Assembly: GCA_023300375.1 (NCBI GenBank)
Contig: JALZWO010000136.1
Coordinates: 1-57,667, forward strand
Direction: 5' to 3'
From: Granulosicoccus sp.
GTDB taxonomy: Bacteria; Pseudomonadota; Gammaproteobacteria; Granulosicoccales; Granulosicoccaceae
Length of the DNA: 57,667 nt
The notes under the pieces were generated by a model. The model was not told the origin of the DNA, made no database searches, and worked only from the letters and a program-made list of their open reading frames with translations. Below are positions 38,744 to 47,647 of this stretch, one piece after another. Both the position numbers and the translations under genes were made by a program. Each line of letters starts with the position of its first letter. Position 1 is the stretch's first letter.

Positions 38744-38769
38744 CTCTGACTGATTTACATCAGCCAGAG
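38744..38769 (-). terminator. Hairpin after the carbonic anhydrase gene
   Basis: Arms 38744-38754 and 38759-38769 pair along 11 positions around a 4-nt loop. The single A-C mismatch on the + strand becomes a G-U pair in the leftward transcript, so the stem is complete in that direction, which is the direction of the carbonic anhydrase gene ending 14 bases away. Confidence 0.55.
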
Positions 38770-38783
38770 ACGTTTACTAAACC

Positions 38784-39632
38784 TTAGTTGATGGGTGACA
38801 ACAACGAAGGGTTAGTGACAAGATTACGAACAGCGTGTGCCTTCTTCTCATCAAACGGGTTGTCGCTGAACCAGGCAGCAACAGTGTCGATATGCACTTT
38901 GACGATCTCTGGTCGCACGCTCCAGCTTACCTGCAACGGAGAACCTGCCTCGTTGTAACTTGGGCCTGTAGTTGAACCAGCATAAGCTACTGGAGTACCT
39001 GTATTCGCTGGAATGTTAAGCGCTTGGTGATACCCATCAACTTCGCCTACTGCCATTAATGAAGCGAAATCCATAGCACTTTCATCATTCACTATCACAT
39101 AAACTTGTGCTTCAACACGGAGCTGAGGGTTCATAATTGACTCGCTCAAGCAAGCGCCTAATGTGGGTCCCGGTGTAATTTGTGCCGTAGTGTGGACATA
39201 ATGAACTTCGACAGTATCGCCCGGTTGGAGGCCTGCTGCATCAGCTTCTGAGCTCGCCAATTCAGCTTCGCTGAGTTCGCCAGAATATTCAAAGCCACTG
39301 TTGTAGCCTTCGCCATTGCCGTTACCAGCGTACTTACCAAATTGACCACCTTTGTGCTCAGCTCCCTCGTGGAAATGAATATTACATAGGTTCATAGCCG
39401 TGAAAGCCGGCGCACTCTGAAATAGACGCGTGTTGGTTCCTGCCTTTGACTCGATATCTCTTGGCGCTTGAGGACCAAAGCCTGCACCATCAGTGTTAGT
39501 CGCAAGGTTTGCACGTTGTTCAGCTACGAAACCATCGTCGACAGTTTCTCCGTCTCCGGCTGCTATCGCAACACCACCAAGAATCGCAAGGCCCACTGCA
39601 GCACACGAGAGTGTTTTATTCATATTAATCAT
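38784..39632 (-). CDS. Secreted delta-class carbonic anhydrase
   Basis: Likely a periplasmic or exported zinc enzyme interconverting CO2 and bicarbonate. Of 282 residues, the first 25 or so form a signal peptide ending near GGVAIAAG. NLCNIHFHEGAEHKGGQF at about 81-98 resembles the zinc site of diatom-type delta carbonic anhydrases (TWCA1, CA_like family); His86, His88, His93 and His144 are candidate ligands, and Cys83 with Cys161 may form a disulfide. GDTVEVHYVHTTAQ and GPTLGACL follow in family order. ATG 39623 is an alternative start; neither has a clear ribosome binding site. It is transcribed alone, convergent with the second pilY1. Confidence 0.78.
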   Translation of the reverse strand: MINMNKTLSCAAVGLAILGGVAIAAGDGETVDDGFVAEQRANLATNTDGAGFGPQAPRDIESKAGTNTRLFQSAPAFTAMNLCNIHFHEGAEHKGGQFGKYAGNGNGEGYNSGFEYSGELSEAELASSEADAAGLQPGDTVEVHYVHTTAQITPGPTLGACLSESIMNPQLRVEAQVYVIVNDESAMDFASLMAVGEVDGYHQALNIPANTGTPVAYAGSTTGPSYNEAGSPLQVSWSVRPEIVKVHIDTVAAWFSDNPFDEKKAHAVRNLVTNPSLLSPIN

Positions 39633-39742
39633 AGTGTTATGTTACTGGTTATACTTATGTGTTGGATTCAACAAATGAGCTTGGCACTTGTGTGACTATC
39701 TCCTATCCTATTGAACCGTGTCTCAGGGTAAAACAACTAACC

Positions 39743-39756
39743 ACGTAATATTACGT
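39743..39756. promoter_or_regulatory. 14-bp perfect palindrome upstream of the carbonic anhydrase gene
   Basis: ACGTAATATTACGT is fully self-complementary and lies about 110 bases before the carbonic anhydrase start, in the 296-base gap to the methyltransferase gene. A dimeric regulator site is possible; no known regulator box was recognised. Confidence 0.35.
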
Positions 39757-39928
39757 AAACTAACTCTTGTTGGTTTATGGCTTTTTAGTCTCGAACCTGT
39801 TTCAGGCACATTAAACCGAGTGGTCAGTAACGAGATCCTAGCGTGTCGGACCGGCAAAGCAACAAAAAGGTCCCAACCATCCATTAGCGAAGTGATTTCA
39901 TCTACCAAACGTCGAGATCACCCCTTCA

Positions 39929-40531
39929 TCACGAATGTCTGGCAATCAAACTTGCTTCAAAGGGAGCACCGTCGACGCGGGGGGCATCATCACATTGTTG
40001 TTCAGGCTCTGGCTCGTGATATTCGAGCACATGCAACGGCTTGAATAGGGACAACAGCTCGTTGGATTTGAGCATAAAATTCTTGTTTTTCAAACCACGC
40101 ACAAACGTTTGATAAAACAGGATGCCATCTGGCCTCAGGGCATTAACGATATGCGGGCATAGTGATCGATCCAGAAAACGTGAAACCACTATCACATTAA
40201 ATGAATTGGGTTCCGGAGGGAAAGCCACTACATCTCTGAGCTCAGTATGGGCAATAGAGCTAAGCTTTCGGCCACGTATTTGCTCGATGACCACGTCACT
40301 GATATCCCATGCGGAAACAATAAAACCCGCTTTCGCGAGGAAATGCGCATTCCCCCCCAAGCCACACGCTAGGTCCAGCGCACGTCGTTGACTTACGACT
40401 CCATCGACGACGGGTGCTTGGGCCTCGGGCAACCATCGAGCACCACGACTTAACACTTCCGAAGGCGCAGGGATGCCAGCTCCAGAGTGCGCATATCGGG
40501 CATTCCACTTACTAACGACCGGTTTGCTCAT
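39929..40531 (-). CDS. Class I SAM-dependent methyltransferase
   Basis: A 200-residue Rossmann-fold methyltransferase. The N-terminus KWNARYAHSGAGIPAPSEVL and ALDLACGLGGNAHFLAKAGF (motif I, about 53-72) followed by SAWDIS (about 75) resemble TehB/UbiE-like small methyltransferases. It starts 22 bases after trkH, so it may be the last gene of the long leftward operon. Substrate is not evident; TehB-type detoxification is one possibility. Confidence 0.75.
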   Translation of the reverse strand: MSKPVVSKWNARYAHSGAGIPAPSEVLSRGARWLPEAQAPVVDGVVSQRRALDLACGLGGNAHFLAKAGFIVSAWDISDVVIEQIRGRKLSSIAHTELRDVVAFPPEPNSFNVIVVSRFLDRSLCPHIVNALRPDGILFYQTFVRGLKNKNFMLKSNELLSLFKPLHVLEYHEPEPEQQCDDAPRVDGAPFEASLIARHS

Positions 40532-40553
40532 TGTGATGCCCTGAAAATCAAGA

Positions 40554-42047
40554 CTAATATTTCCAAAACGCAGGTGTGAATAACACTAATAAAGTGAATA
40601 TTTCTAGTCGCCCGAAGAGCATGGCAAAGCACAGGACGCCAAGCTCAAAGTCGCCCAAGCTGGAATAGTTCGCAGCCACAATGCCCAACCCGGGACCCAG
40701 ATTATTCAGACAAGCAACCACGGCAGAAAAAGCGCTTTCTTGGTCCAGCCCTGCTGCCATTAGCAGTAGCAACATAACCGCTAGCACAACAACATAACTG
40801 GCAAAGAACCCCCAAACCACATCTATCATATGACTGGGCATCGTGGTCCTACCTACTTTAACTACCACCGTAGAGTAAGGGTGTAGCATGCGATGCAACT
40901 CTCTCTGGCCCTGCTTAAATAGCAACAGAACGCGCACCACTTTCATTCCACCACCAGTGGACCCTGCACAACCGCCTGCAAAGCTTGCGAATAACAACAG
41001 GACAGGCAAGAATCCTGGCCAGTTAAAATATTCTTCAGAGGTAAACCCTGTGGTGGTGCCAATAGACACCACATGAAAAAGTGCATCGCGTATCGATTTT
41101 CGCCACTCTGACGTTTCAGTGATAAACAAATAGCTGCTAGTAACCACCGTCAGAGTTAAGGCTATATAGATGTAGGTACGAAACTCTTCATCTTTCCAAT
41201 AGTGACGCAAATTTAAATTTGGAAGGTGACGCGTCGCTGCAAAGTGCAAAGCGAAGTTCACTCCGGAAATCAGCATGAACACCACAGCAATCATTTCGAT
41301 AGCTGTACTGTCGAAATAACCAATACTTCTATCGTGTGTTGAAAACCCACCGATAGCAACGGTTGAAAAGCTATGGCTAACAGCATCAAAAAAAGTCATA
41401 CCAGCGGCCCAATACGCCACCGCGCACAAAATTGTCAGCCCCAGATAGATGTACCACAACGCTTTGGCAGTGCTGGCAATTCGCGGAGTCAATTTGCCTT
41501 TATTGATACCGGGCGTTTCAGCTTTATAGAGCTGCTGTCCACCGATACCCAACAGCGGCAATACAGCCACTGCAAGGACAATAATTCCCATACCACCCAG
41601 CCATTGCATTTGTTGTCTATAAAACAAAATAGACTTTGGCAGCAGATCGAGTCCGACGATTAACGTGGCCCCAGTCGTAGTCAATCCTGACATGGATTCA
41701 AAAACGGCACTGGCCACTGACAAATCCAGTGGCGAATACAGATAGAACGGCAAGCCACCAAAGATACCCAATACCGCCCAAAATAAGACAACGATAAGAA
41801 AACCATCGCGAATGCGAAGTTCAGTTTCATAATTTCGTACTGGCAGGTACAGCAGTAGCCCTACTGCTACCGTTGCCAGAAAAGCTCTAATAAACGGTGT
41901 GAGCGCATGCACTTGATCACCATAGGCAATACCCACAAGCACAGGGGTAATCATGGTGATACTAAACAGGGTGAGTAATACACCCACCACACGCTGAACT
42001 ACCCGTAACTGAACCGGTATTGGCGATACGCGACTAGACAAAACCAA
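40554..42047 (-). CDS. trkH: Trk potassium uptake channel subunit TrkH
   Basis: Integral membrane K+ translocating subunit, 497 residues with about ten hydrophobic segments plus re-entrant loops. SGLTTTGATLIVGLDLLP, ATVAIGGFSTHDRS, GTTTGFTSEEY and NNLGPGLG are the four selectivity-filter loops of the TrkH/KtrB superfamily. The frame starts at TTG 42047 and overlaps trkA by 14 bases, so translation is coupled; no ATG fits the N-terminus. Works with TrkA encoded just upstream. Confidence 0.93.
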   Translation of the reverse strand: MVLSSRVSPIPVQLRVVQRVVGVLLTLFSITMITPVLVGIAYGDQVHALTPFIRAFLATVAVGLLLYLPVRNYETELRIRDGFLIVVLFWAVLGIFGGLPFYLYSPLDLSVASAVFESMSGLTTTGATLIVGLDLLPKSILFYRQQMQWLGGMGIIVLAVAVLPLLGIGGQQLYKAETPGINKGKLTPRIASTAKALWYIYLGLTILCAVAYWAAGMTFFDAVSHSFSTVAIGGFSTHDRSIGYFDSTAIEMIAVVFMLISGVNFALHFAATRHLPNLNLRHYWKDEEFRTYIYIALTLTVVTSSYLFITETSEWRKSIRDALFHVVSIGTTTGFTSEEYFNWPGFLPVLLLFASFAGGCAGSTGGGMKVVRVLLLFKQGQRELHRMLHPYSTVVVKVGRTTMPSHMIDVVWGFFASYVVVLAVMLLLLMAAGLDQESAFSAVVACLNNLGPGLGIVAANYSSLGDFELGVLCFAMLFGRLEIFTLLVLFTPAFWKY

Positions 42048-43458
42048 AGCCCACCTGAAATAATTTTTCTACCGCATGGATATCGCTTTTATCCGTTATC
42101 AGCAATATCAAATGATCTTCAGATTCAATCATCAAATCATGATGAGCAATCATGACTTTGTCACCTCGAACCACCACACCAATACTGGCACTCTCGGGTA
42201 AATTTAAGTCACTGACATATCGCCCAACAAGCTGCGATGTTTGACTGTCACCTTTAGCGACACCTTCCAGAGCTTCGGCGCTACCTCGGCGTAAGGAATG
42301 TACGGCAACCACATCCCCCTGACGGGTCAGGGTTAGAAGCGCACCAATAGTAATTTGTTGAGGCGAGATGGCTACGTCTATCATTCCATCTTCAATAAGG
42401 TCGACGTACGCCGGGCGGTTAATTAATGACATAACCTTACCTGCGCCTCTCTTTTTAGCCAACATCGCTGAAAGGATATTTGCCTCATCGTCGTTAGTGA
42501 GTGCACAGTAAACGTCCATCGCCTCAATATATTCTTTTTTCATGAGATCGATATCGGCTGCGTCGCCAGTGTGTACCGATGAGTCGCGCAACATCGAAGA
42601 TAAATACACCGAACGCTCAGGATCCATTTCGACAATTTTTACCGCATAGCGATCTTCAAGCTTACGTGCTAGCAGCAGCCCGATATTTCCACCACCAGCG
42701 ATCATAATGCGTCGACAAGGCACCTCATCATGATAAAACTGCGCTTTGACTTTTGCAGTATCACGTCGCCGCCCCATGAAGAAAATGACATCCTCAGCAT
42801 GAATCACAGTCCTGCCATCAGGAATAATTGATTTTTCTACAGCACTCACCTCGTCAGCACCAGAGTTCTCTTCATCCTTGGCTCTATCACCTCGATAGAT
42901 AGCAACAACCCGAGTATCGATATTGCCCAACAGCTGTTGAAGATGTGACAAGGGCCATCCGTCCATTGGCGCTTTAGCTTGTACTTTTACGCCCACCAGT
43001 CTTACCTTACTGTCAGCGAAATCGACCACTTGTATAGCACCCGGGTGTTCGATGATGCGCTCGACATGATCAGTGATCAGTTGCTCCGGACTGATGATAG
43101 TGTCTATGGGGATATTGTCATTCTGGAACAAATTCTTTTCACGCACATACTCTGCAGAGCGAATTCGTGCAATCTTTATCGGTGTGCGATAAAGACTGTA
43201 AGCAATCTGTATTGCAACAATATTAGTCTCATCAGAGTCAGTCGCAGCGATGATCATATCCGCGTCTTCAGCACCAGCCTCTCGCAACACTTCAGGATGC
43301 GATGCATAGCCTACTACGGTTTGCAACTCCTCCACCTCTTCAAGATGCTTAAGAGATTCCTCATCGGCGTCAACCACAACTAGATCGTTTTGCTCTGCAG
43401 CTAAGCTTCGCGCCACAGATTGACCAACACGCCCAGCCCCAAGTACGATTATTTTCAT
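42034..43458 (-). CDS. trkA: Trk potassium transporter regulatory subunit TrkA
   Basis: Cytosolic ring-forming gate of the Trk system, 474 residues with two RCK halves. Each half starts with a nucleotide-binding motif: ILGAGRVGQSVARSLA at about 4-20 in the first and IAGGGNIGLLLARKLE near 240 in the second, each followed by an acidic residue that ends the second strand. It begins six bases after ntrX and overlaps trkH, placing K+ uptake in the two-component operon. Confidence 0.93.
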   Translation of the reverse strand: MKIIVLGAGRVGQSVARSLAAEQNDLVVVDADEESLKHLEEVEELQTVVGYASHPEVLREAGAEDADMIIAATDSDETNIVAIQIAYSLYRTPIKIARIRSAEYVREKNLFQNDNIPIDTIISPEQLITDHVERIIEHPGAIQVVDFADSKVRLVGVKVQAKAPMDGWPLSHLQQLLGNIDTRVVAIYRGDRAKDEENSGADEVSAVEKSIIPDGRTVIHAEDVIFFMGRRRDTAKVKAQFYHDEVPCRRIMIAGGGNIGLLLARKLEDRYAVKIVEMDPERSVYLSSMLRDSSVHTGDAADIDLMKKEYIEAMDVYCALTNDDEANILSAMLAKKRGAGKVMSLINRPAYVDLIEDGMIDVAISPQQITIGALLTLTRQGDVVAVHSLRRGSAEALEGVAKGDSQTSQLVGRYVSDLNLPESASIGVVVRGDKVMIAHHDLMIESEDHLILLITDKSDIHAVEKLFQVGFGFV

Positions 43459-43464
43459 TTCTGG

Positions 43465-44829
43465 TTAAACTCGCACCTTATCTAAATCAATGTCAAGACT
43501 TCTTAGTTTTCGGTATAAGTGCGTACGTTCCATGCCAACATGCTTGGCCAGATCACCTATATTTCCTTGCGTGACAGCAAGGCATTTCAGCAAGTATTGG
43601 CGTTCAAACGCTGCACGAGCTTCTCTTAGAGGCAAATCATAACGTAATGCAAGTGTGGTATCGGCACTATGCGCAGCACCTAGAGCACGATCAATCTCTG
43701 CAGACTCAATGTCAGATGCACCACCAAGAAGAAGCACACGCTGCACGAAATTTTTTAATTCAAGAAGGTTACCCGGCCATTCAATATTTCTCAATCTGTT
43801 TTGTGCCGCCACACTAAAGTGTCTGTAAGCGAGCCCTTCTTCTTGCACATGCCAGTCAACCAAGCCTTCGAGTAATGCAGGAATATCTTCAGGGTGTTCT
43901 CTCAATGGCTTGATTTCCAAAACTTCAGTGCACAGCAAACGCGCCAACACAGAGTCAAAACTGCCTCGTTGAACTGCCAGGTTCAGATCTTGTCGAGACG
44001 ATGAAATAATTCGACAATGAAAAGGCACACGAAGATTTGACCCTACACGCATGAATCCCTGTTGCTCAATCGCCTGCAACAGGCATTGTTGTGCACTGAC
44101 CGGCAATAGCTCCAAATCGTTGAGAAAAAGCGTTCCTGCCGCTGCAGACTCGAGAAACCCCATTCGTACTGTACCGTCGCGCTCCTCACCAAACAGCTCA
44201 CGATGTGCATTGACAACAGATAAGGTATCGCATCGAAGTTGAATAAAACGCCCAGTCATTTCCGAATGCCTATCGTGCAGACTCTGCGCAAATAACACTC
44301 GACCACTGCCCGACTCACCTAACAACAACAATGAATTAGTTTGCGTAGCCTGAGTAGCAATAATCTCTTTCAGAGCTTTGACATAGTCGCTCACGCCTAA
44401 CAAAAAAGGCAAACGCCTTGGCATTTCACGCAACTGCCCAGCATGAGCAACTTGCGGCGGCCCTTCCGCTAAAGCCTTTTCAACGGTTAACAACAGCTTG
44501 GCTAGAGACAAAGGCTTCTCTATGAAGTCCACCGCTCCATGACGAGTCGCCTCCACGGCAGTTTCAACAGTGCCGTGGCCAGAAATCATGATGACCGGAA
44601 ATTTGAGTGCGTTCGTATTTTTCCAGGATTTAAGTAAAGAGACCCCATCCATATCAGGCATCCAAATATCCAGAAGGACCAAGTTGGGTGTGGATTCTTC
44701 TATGGCCGCTTGCGCACTCGCTGCGCTATCTGCAACCGACACCACATAGCCCTCGTCTTCAAGGATTTCTTGTATCAAACCACGAATATCGGGTTCATCA
44801 TCGACGATAAGCACGGAACGTTCATTCAT
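43465..44829 (-). CDS. ntrX: NtrX-like response regulator with degenerate AAA+ domain
   Basis: A 454-residue regulator in three parts. The receiver (1-120) is intact: Asp10, Asp11, phospho-acceptor Asp54 and Lys105. The AAA+ domain (about 140-370) is degraded: Walker A reads GESGSGRV at 171-178 with Arg177 in place of lysine, the GAFTGA loop expected after ELFG (211-214) is absent, Walker B reads LFLND with Asn237, and the arginine-finger segment is FDSVLARLL. A C-terminal Fis-type helix-turn-helix (about 405-445, GNIGDLAKHVGMERTHLYRKL) remains. ATG overlaps the ntrY stop by four bases. It probably regulates as a sigma-70-type factor, not as a sigma-54 activator. Confidence 0.88.
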   Translation of the reverse strand: MNERSVLIVDDEPDIRGLIQEILEDEGYVVSVADSAASAQAAIEESTPNLVLLDIWMPDMDGVSLLKSWKNTNALKFPVIMISGHGTVETAVEATRHGAVDFIEKPLSLAKLLLTVEKALAEGPPQVAHAGQLREMPRRLPFLLGVSDYVKALKEIIATQATQTNSLLLLGESGSGRVLFAQSLHDRHSEMTGRFIQLRCDTLSVVNAHRELFGEERDGTVRMGFLESAAAGTLFLNDLELLPVSAQQCLLQAIEQQGFMRVGSNLRVPFHCRIISSSRQDLNLAVQRGSFDSVLARLLCTEVLEIKPLREHPEDIPALLEGLVDWHVQEEGLAYRHFSVAAQNRLRNIEWPGNLLELKNFVQRVLLLGGASDIESAEIDRALGAAHSADTTLALRYDLPLREARAAFERQYLLKCLAVTQGNIGDLAKHVGMERTHLYRKLRSLDIDLDKVRV

Positions 44830-47042
44830 GCTGCATCTCCTCGAAGCCGCAAACTGGAGGCATATGGCAAACTCACAATGATCACAGCGCCGCCTTCAGT
44901 GCGATTTTCCGCCCTGATCTTGCCGTTATGCTCTTCTACAATTTTCTTCACGATAGCAAGTCCCAATCCAGTGCCTTTCGGCTTGGATGTAACGTAGGGT
45001 TCAAACAACCTTTCCTGTAATTGAATGGGAATGCCTGATCCTTCATCCTCTGTAAGGATTTCAAGTACATCGTTAGTTTGTTCATTACGTACACGCGTTG
45101 TTAGATGCACCACTTTGCGTAGCTTACCTTGTTGTGCCTCCAGAGCGTTCTTTATCAAGTTATGAAGTAGTTGCCTCATTCTTGGTAAATCCAGCGATAA
45201 GGGTGTTGCAGTGGGCGACAAGGTAAGCGACACCTGCAGTGACTCGTCACTGTTGACGTATAAATCAGATACCTCACACAGCAGCTTGTTTACACAAGCA
45301 GGCAATAGCTTAAGGCTAGGGCTAGCCGAATATTCGGCAAACGCGTCTACCATATCTTTCATAGAATCGACCTGATTCTCTATGGTAACGGTGAGCCGAT
45401 TTAAAAGCTCAAGGTCCCGGCCGTCAAGACGATCCCCAAATTTGTGGCGTAAGCGTTCGGCTGACAGCCTGATGGGGGTTAAGGGATTCTTGATTTCATG
45501 CGCCAGGCGTCGGGCAACTTCACTCCAAGCAGCATCACGCTGAGCACTTATTAGCGTAGTCATGTCATCGATGACGATGACACGCCCCGTTAACTGACCC
45601 GCTGTATCAAGTAACACAGTGCCGCGGCAAAAAAGAAACCGCCGGCCACTCTGATCAAACACATCAATCTCTGTAGACCATTCGGCATCTGGTTGTTGCT
45701 CTAGTGGAGCACTAATTTGTTCACTGAACTGCGCTATGACACTATTGTTACGCTCTTGATGTACCAAGGCTTGTCCGCGCATCTGAGCCAGCTCACCGCC
45801 GAGAATAGAAGAGGCCGCAGGATTGCTCGTCAATATTTTATTTTGTGCATCAAGGGTGATAACACCGCTGGATATTTGCCCAAGCACCGCTTGTAATCGC
45901 GCACGCTGACGTTCAATTTGGCGCTGGCTCTGCTCTGCATTCTGGCGACTTTGCTCGAGCTGCAACGTCATGTAGTTAAATGATTGAACCAGAAAACCAA
46001 GCTCATCGTTTTTAGTTCGTTTATAGATCCGCTTGGCGTAATTACCCTGCGCAACCGATCGTGTGCCTTCCACCAAATCATGAATGGGCACCATCATTCG
46101 CCTTGCTGCATACAACGCAAACCACAGAGCCATCATGGCCGAAAGCAACAACGCTAAGGTTAAGGTGAACATCAGGCTAATTGTTAGAGGATTACGTAGA
46201 AAAACTAATTGCCTGTACTGTTGATAACTTGACTGTACGCTCTCGGCTAATTCGGCTGAGCGATCATTGATGGGGTACAAAACTTGTAATACTGAGCTTT
46301 CCTGCGAGGCATCTATTGCGAACACGGGAGCCACTACACGAATATATAGCCCACCACGCCCAATAGGATCGACACCCACATAAGACAAGCCTTGGCGTGC
46401 TCTAGTGAGTAGATCATTCTCCGGACGATGAGGTTGAACGCTAATGCTATCCAACAAGCCAGTAGAGGCGATAATTCTGTTATCAGGGCCAATTAGCGTC
46501 ATCTCACTGGCATAACTGTCAGCACTTAAAGAATTTAACTCCACAACAGCTACCGACTCGCTAATCCCTACCAGTTGTTCGGCCACTTTTAATGCATCGC
46601 GCTGCAAAATGCTCATTTGCAACTCCAACGACTCGCGGCTTAACTCCAGTGCATCATCAAGTGCTTTTTCAATCTCGAGATCAAAGTAGCTATTAATATT
46701 GGCTCGTAAAAAACGTATCGAAAAACCATAGACCAACGTTACCGGTATCAAAGAGAGCAATACAGAGACAATAACCAGTTTTACAGTGAGCCTTGAACCT
46801 GCAATTCGCGCGCGAAATTCCTTGGTAAGACGCCACCCATTGTTGATAATAAGCGCAGCAATAAAACAAAGAGCCAAACCATTGCCAATCAGCAGCCAAC
46901 GGTAATGTTGACCAAAACGATCCAGCTGCAACGCTATTGTTCCCAGCACGTAGAGCGAGGCGATCAACACGACAAACAACAGGCCCATAAGCACAGCACT
47001 GTTCAACAACCGTTGACGTATTCGTGCTAGGTAATTGACCAT
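44826..47042 (-). CDS. ntrY: NtrY-like sensor histidine kinase
   Basis: Membrane sensor of 738 residues, partner of NtrX. Several N-terminal hydrophobic segments (about 10-90 and 285-310) enclose a periplasmic or extracytoplasmic region. HAMP (MVPIHDLVEGTRSVAQGN) follows, then a PAS-like segment (LDAQNKILTSNPAASSILGG), the phospho-histidine in ARRLAHEIKNPLTPIRLSAE, and the ATP-binding boxes LIKNALEAQQ, DEGSGIP and GTGLGLAIVKKI. The frame is open nine codons further upstream, but MVNYLARIRQ is preferred. The start overlaps the DUF4390 gene. The signal sensed is unknown; nitrogen or redox are known for relatives. Confidence 0.9.
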   Translation of the reverse strand: MVNYLARIRQRLLNSAVLMGLLFVVLIASLYVLGTIALQLDRFGQHYRWLLIGNGLALCFIAALIINNGWRLTKEFRARIAGSRLTVKLVIVSVLLSLIPVTLVYGFSIRFLRANINSYFDLEIEKALDDALELSRESLELQMSILQRDALKVAEQLVGISESVAVVELNSLSADSYASEMTLIGPDNRIIASTGLLDSISVQPHRPENDLLTRARQGLSYVGVDPIGRGGLYIRVVAPVFAIDASQESSVLQVLYPINDRSAELAESVQSSYQQYRQLVFLRNPLTISLMFTLTLALLLSAMMALWFALYAARRMMVPIHDLVEGTRSVAQGNYAKRIYKRTKNDELGFLVQSFNYMTLQLEQSRQNAEQSQRQIERQRARLQAVLGQISSGVITLDAQNKILTSNPAASSILGGELAQMRGQALVHQERNNSVIAQFSEQISAPLEQQPDAEWSTEIDVFDQSGRRFLFCRGTVLLDTAGQLTGRVIVIDDMTTLISAQRDAAWSEVARRLAHEIKNPLTPIRLSAERLRHKFGDRLDGRDLELLNRLTVTIENQVDSMKDMVDAFAEYSASPSLKLLPACVNKLLCEVSDLYVNSDESLQVSLTLSPTATPLSLDLPRMRQLLHNLIKNALEAQQGKLRKVVHLTTRVRNEQTNDVLEILTEDEGSGIPIQLQERLFEPYVTSKPKGTGLGLAIVKKIVEEHNGKIRAENRTEGGAVIIVSLPYASSLRLRGDAA

Positions 47043-47647
47043 CGATACTCCTCGCTGGTCAGCTTCCAAACAGAGCGCAAAAGAGGTTGTAGTGACAGCG
47101 GTAATGTGGATGTCGAAAGACGCATAGACAAAGTACCCACAAACTCTTGATTATCTGGCCTAATACTATTTAGTGCTTTTTGTTGCTCTTCTTCAAGACT
47201 GAAACGCAGAGTTGCAATTTCACCCAACCCTGACAGAGCAGAAGACAGCGATCTGAAATTACGGTTGACGTTACTTTCCACAGTACTGACCCGATAGTGC
47301 CGCGTGAGTTCGTAGTAAGTCACCGTGTAATGAATTTTTGCTGAAAAAATTGAGGCAGGAAACCAGAACGAACGCAGCTGCTGTACATCAAGCTGTAAGA
47401 CAAAGGTCAGCGGTACACCGCTGTGAAGTCCGTTTTGTACATTGGTCGGCAATTGCACATTGGCGCTTGTCTGTAATTCTAAAACATCAGTGTTAACACG
47501 CAGCTGCACATCTCCAAACTCAATACTGCCTTGCTCGTCAGGGCTCGAGCGTTCACTATAATAAACAGTGAATGCAACCACAACGAGACCGACCAAGCAG
47601 GCTAGCAAAAACACACTCATTCCGGTTTTGGTACCCTGAACTATCAA
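47027..47647 (-). CDS. DUF4390 family membrane-anchored protein
   Basis: A 206-residue protein with one N-terminal hydrophobic helix (about 10-28) and a beta-rich remainder facing outward. VQLRVNTDVLELQTSANVQLP and FSAKIHYTVTYYELTRHYRV match the DUF4390 family found between rsmB and ntrY in gammaproteobacteria. It starts with TTG overlapping the rsmB stop (TTGA) and its end overlaps ntrY, so all three are tightly coupled. Function unknown; a role in NtrY sensing is only inference from position. Confidence 0.78.
   Translation of the reverse strand: MIVQGTKTGMSVFLLACLVGLVVVAFTVYYSERSSPDEQGSIEFGDVQLRVNTDVLELQTSANVQLPTNVQNGLHSGVPLTFVLQLDVQQLRSFWFPASIFSAKIHYTVTYYELTRHYRVSTVESNVNRNFRSLSSALSGLGEIATLRFSLEEEQQKALNSIRPDNQEFVGTLSMRLSTSTLPLSLQPLLRSVWKLTSEEYRWSIT

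Noticed and set aside
39718-40044. A 108-codon rightward open frame in the gap between the carbonic anhydrase and methyltransferase genes
   Set aside because: It runs antisense into the clear methyltransferase gene, has no family features and no ribosome binding site; likely chance.
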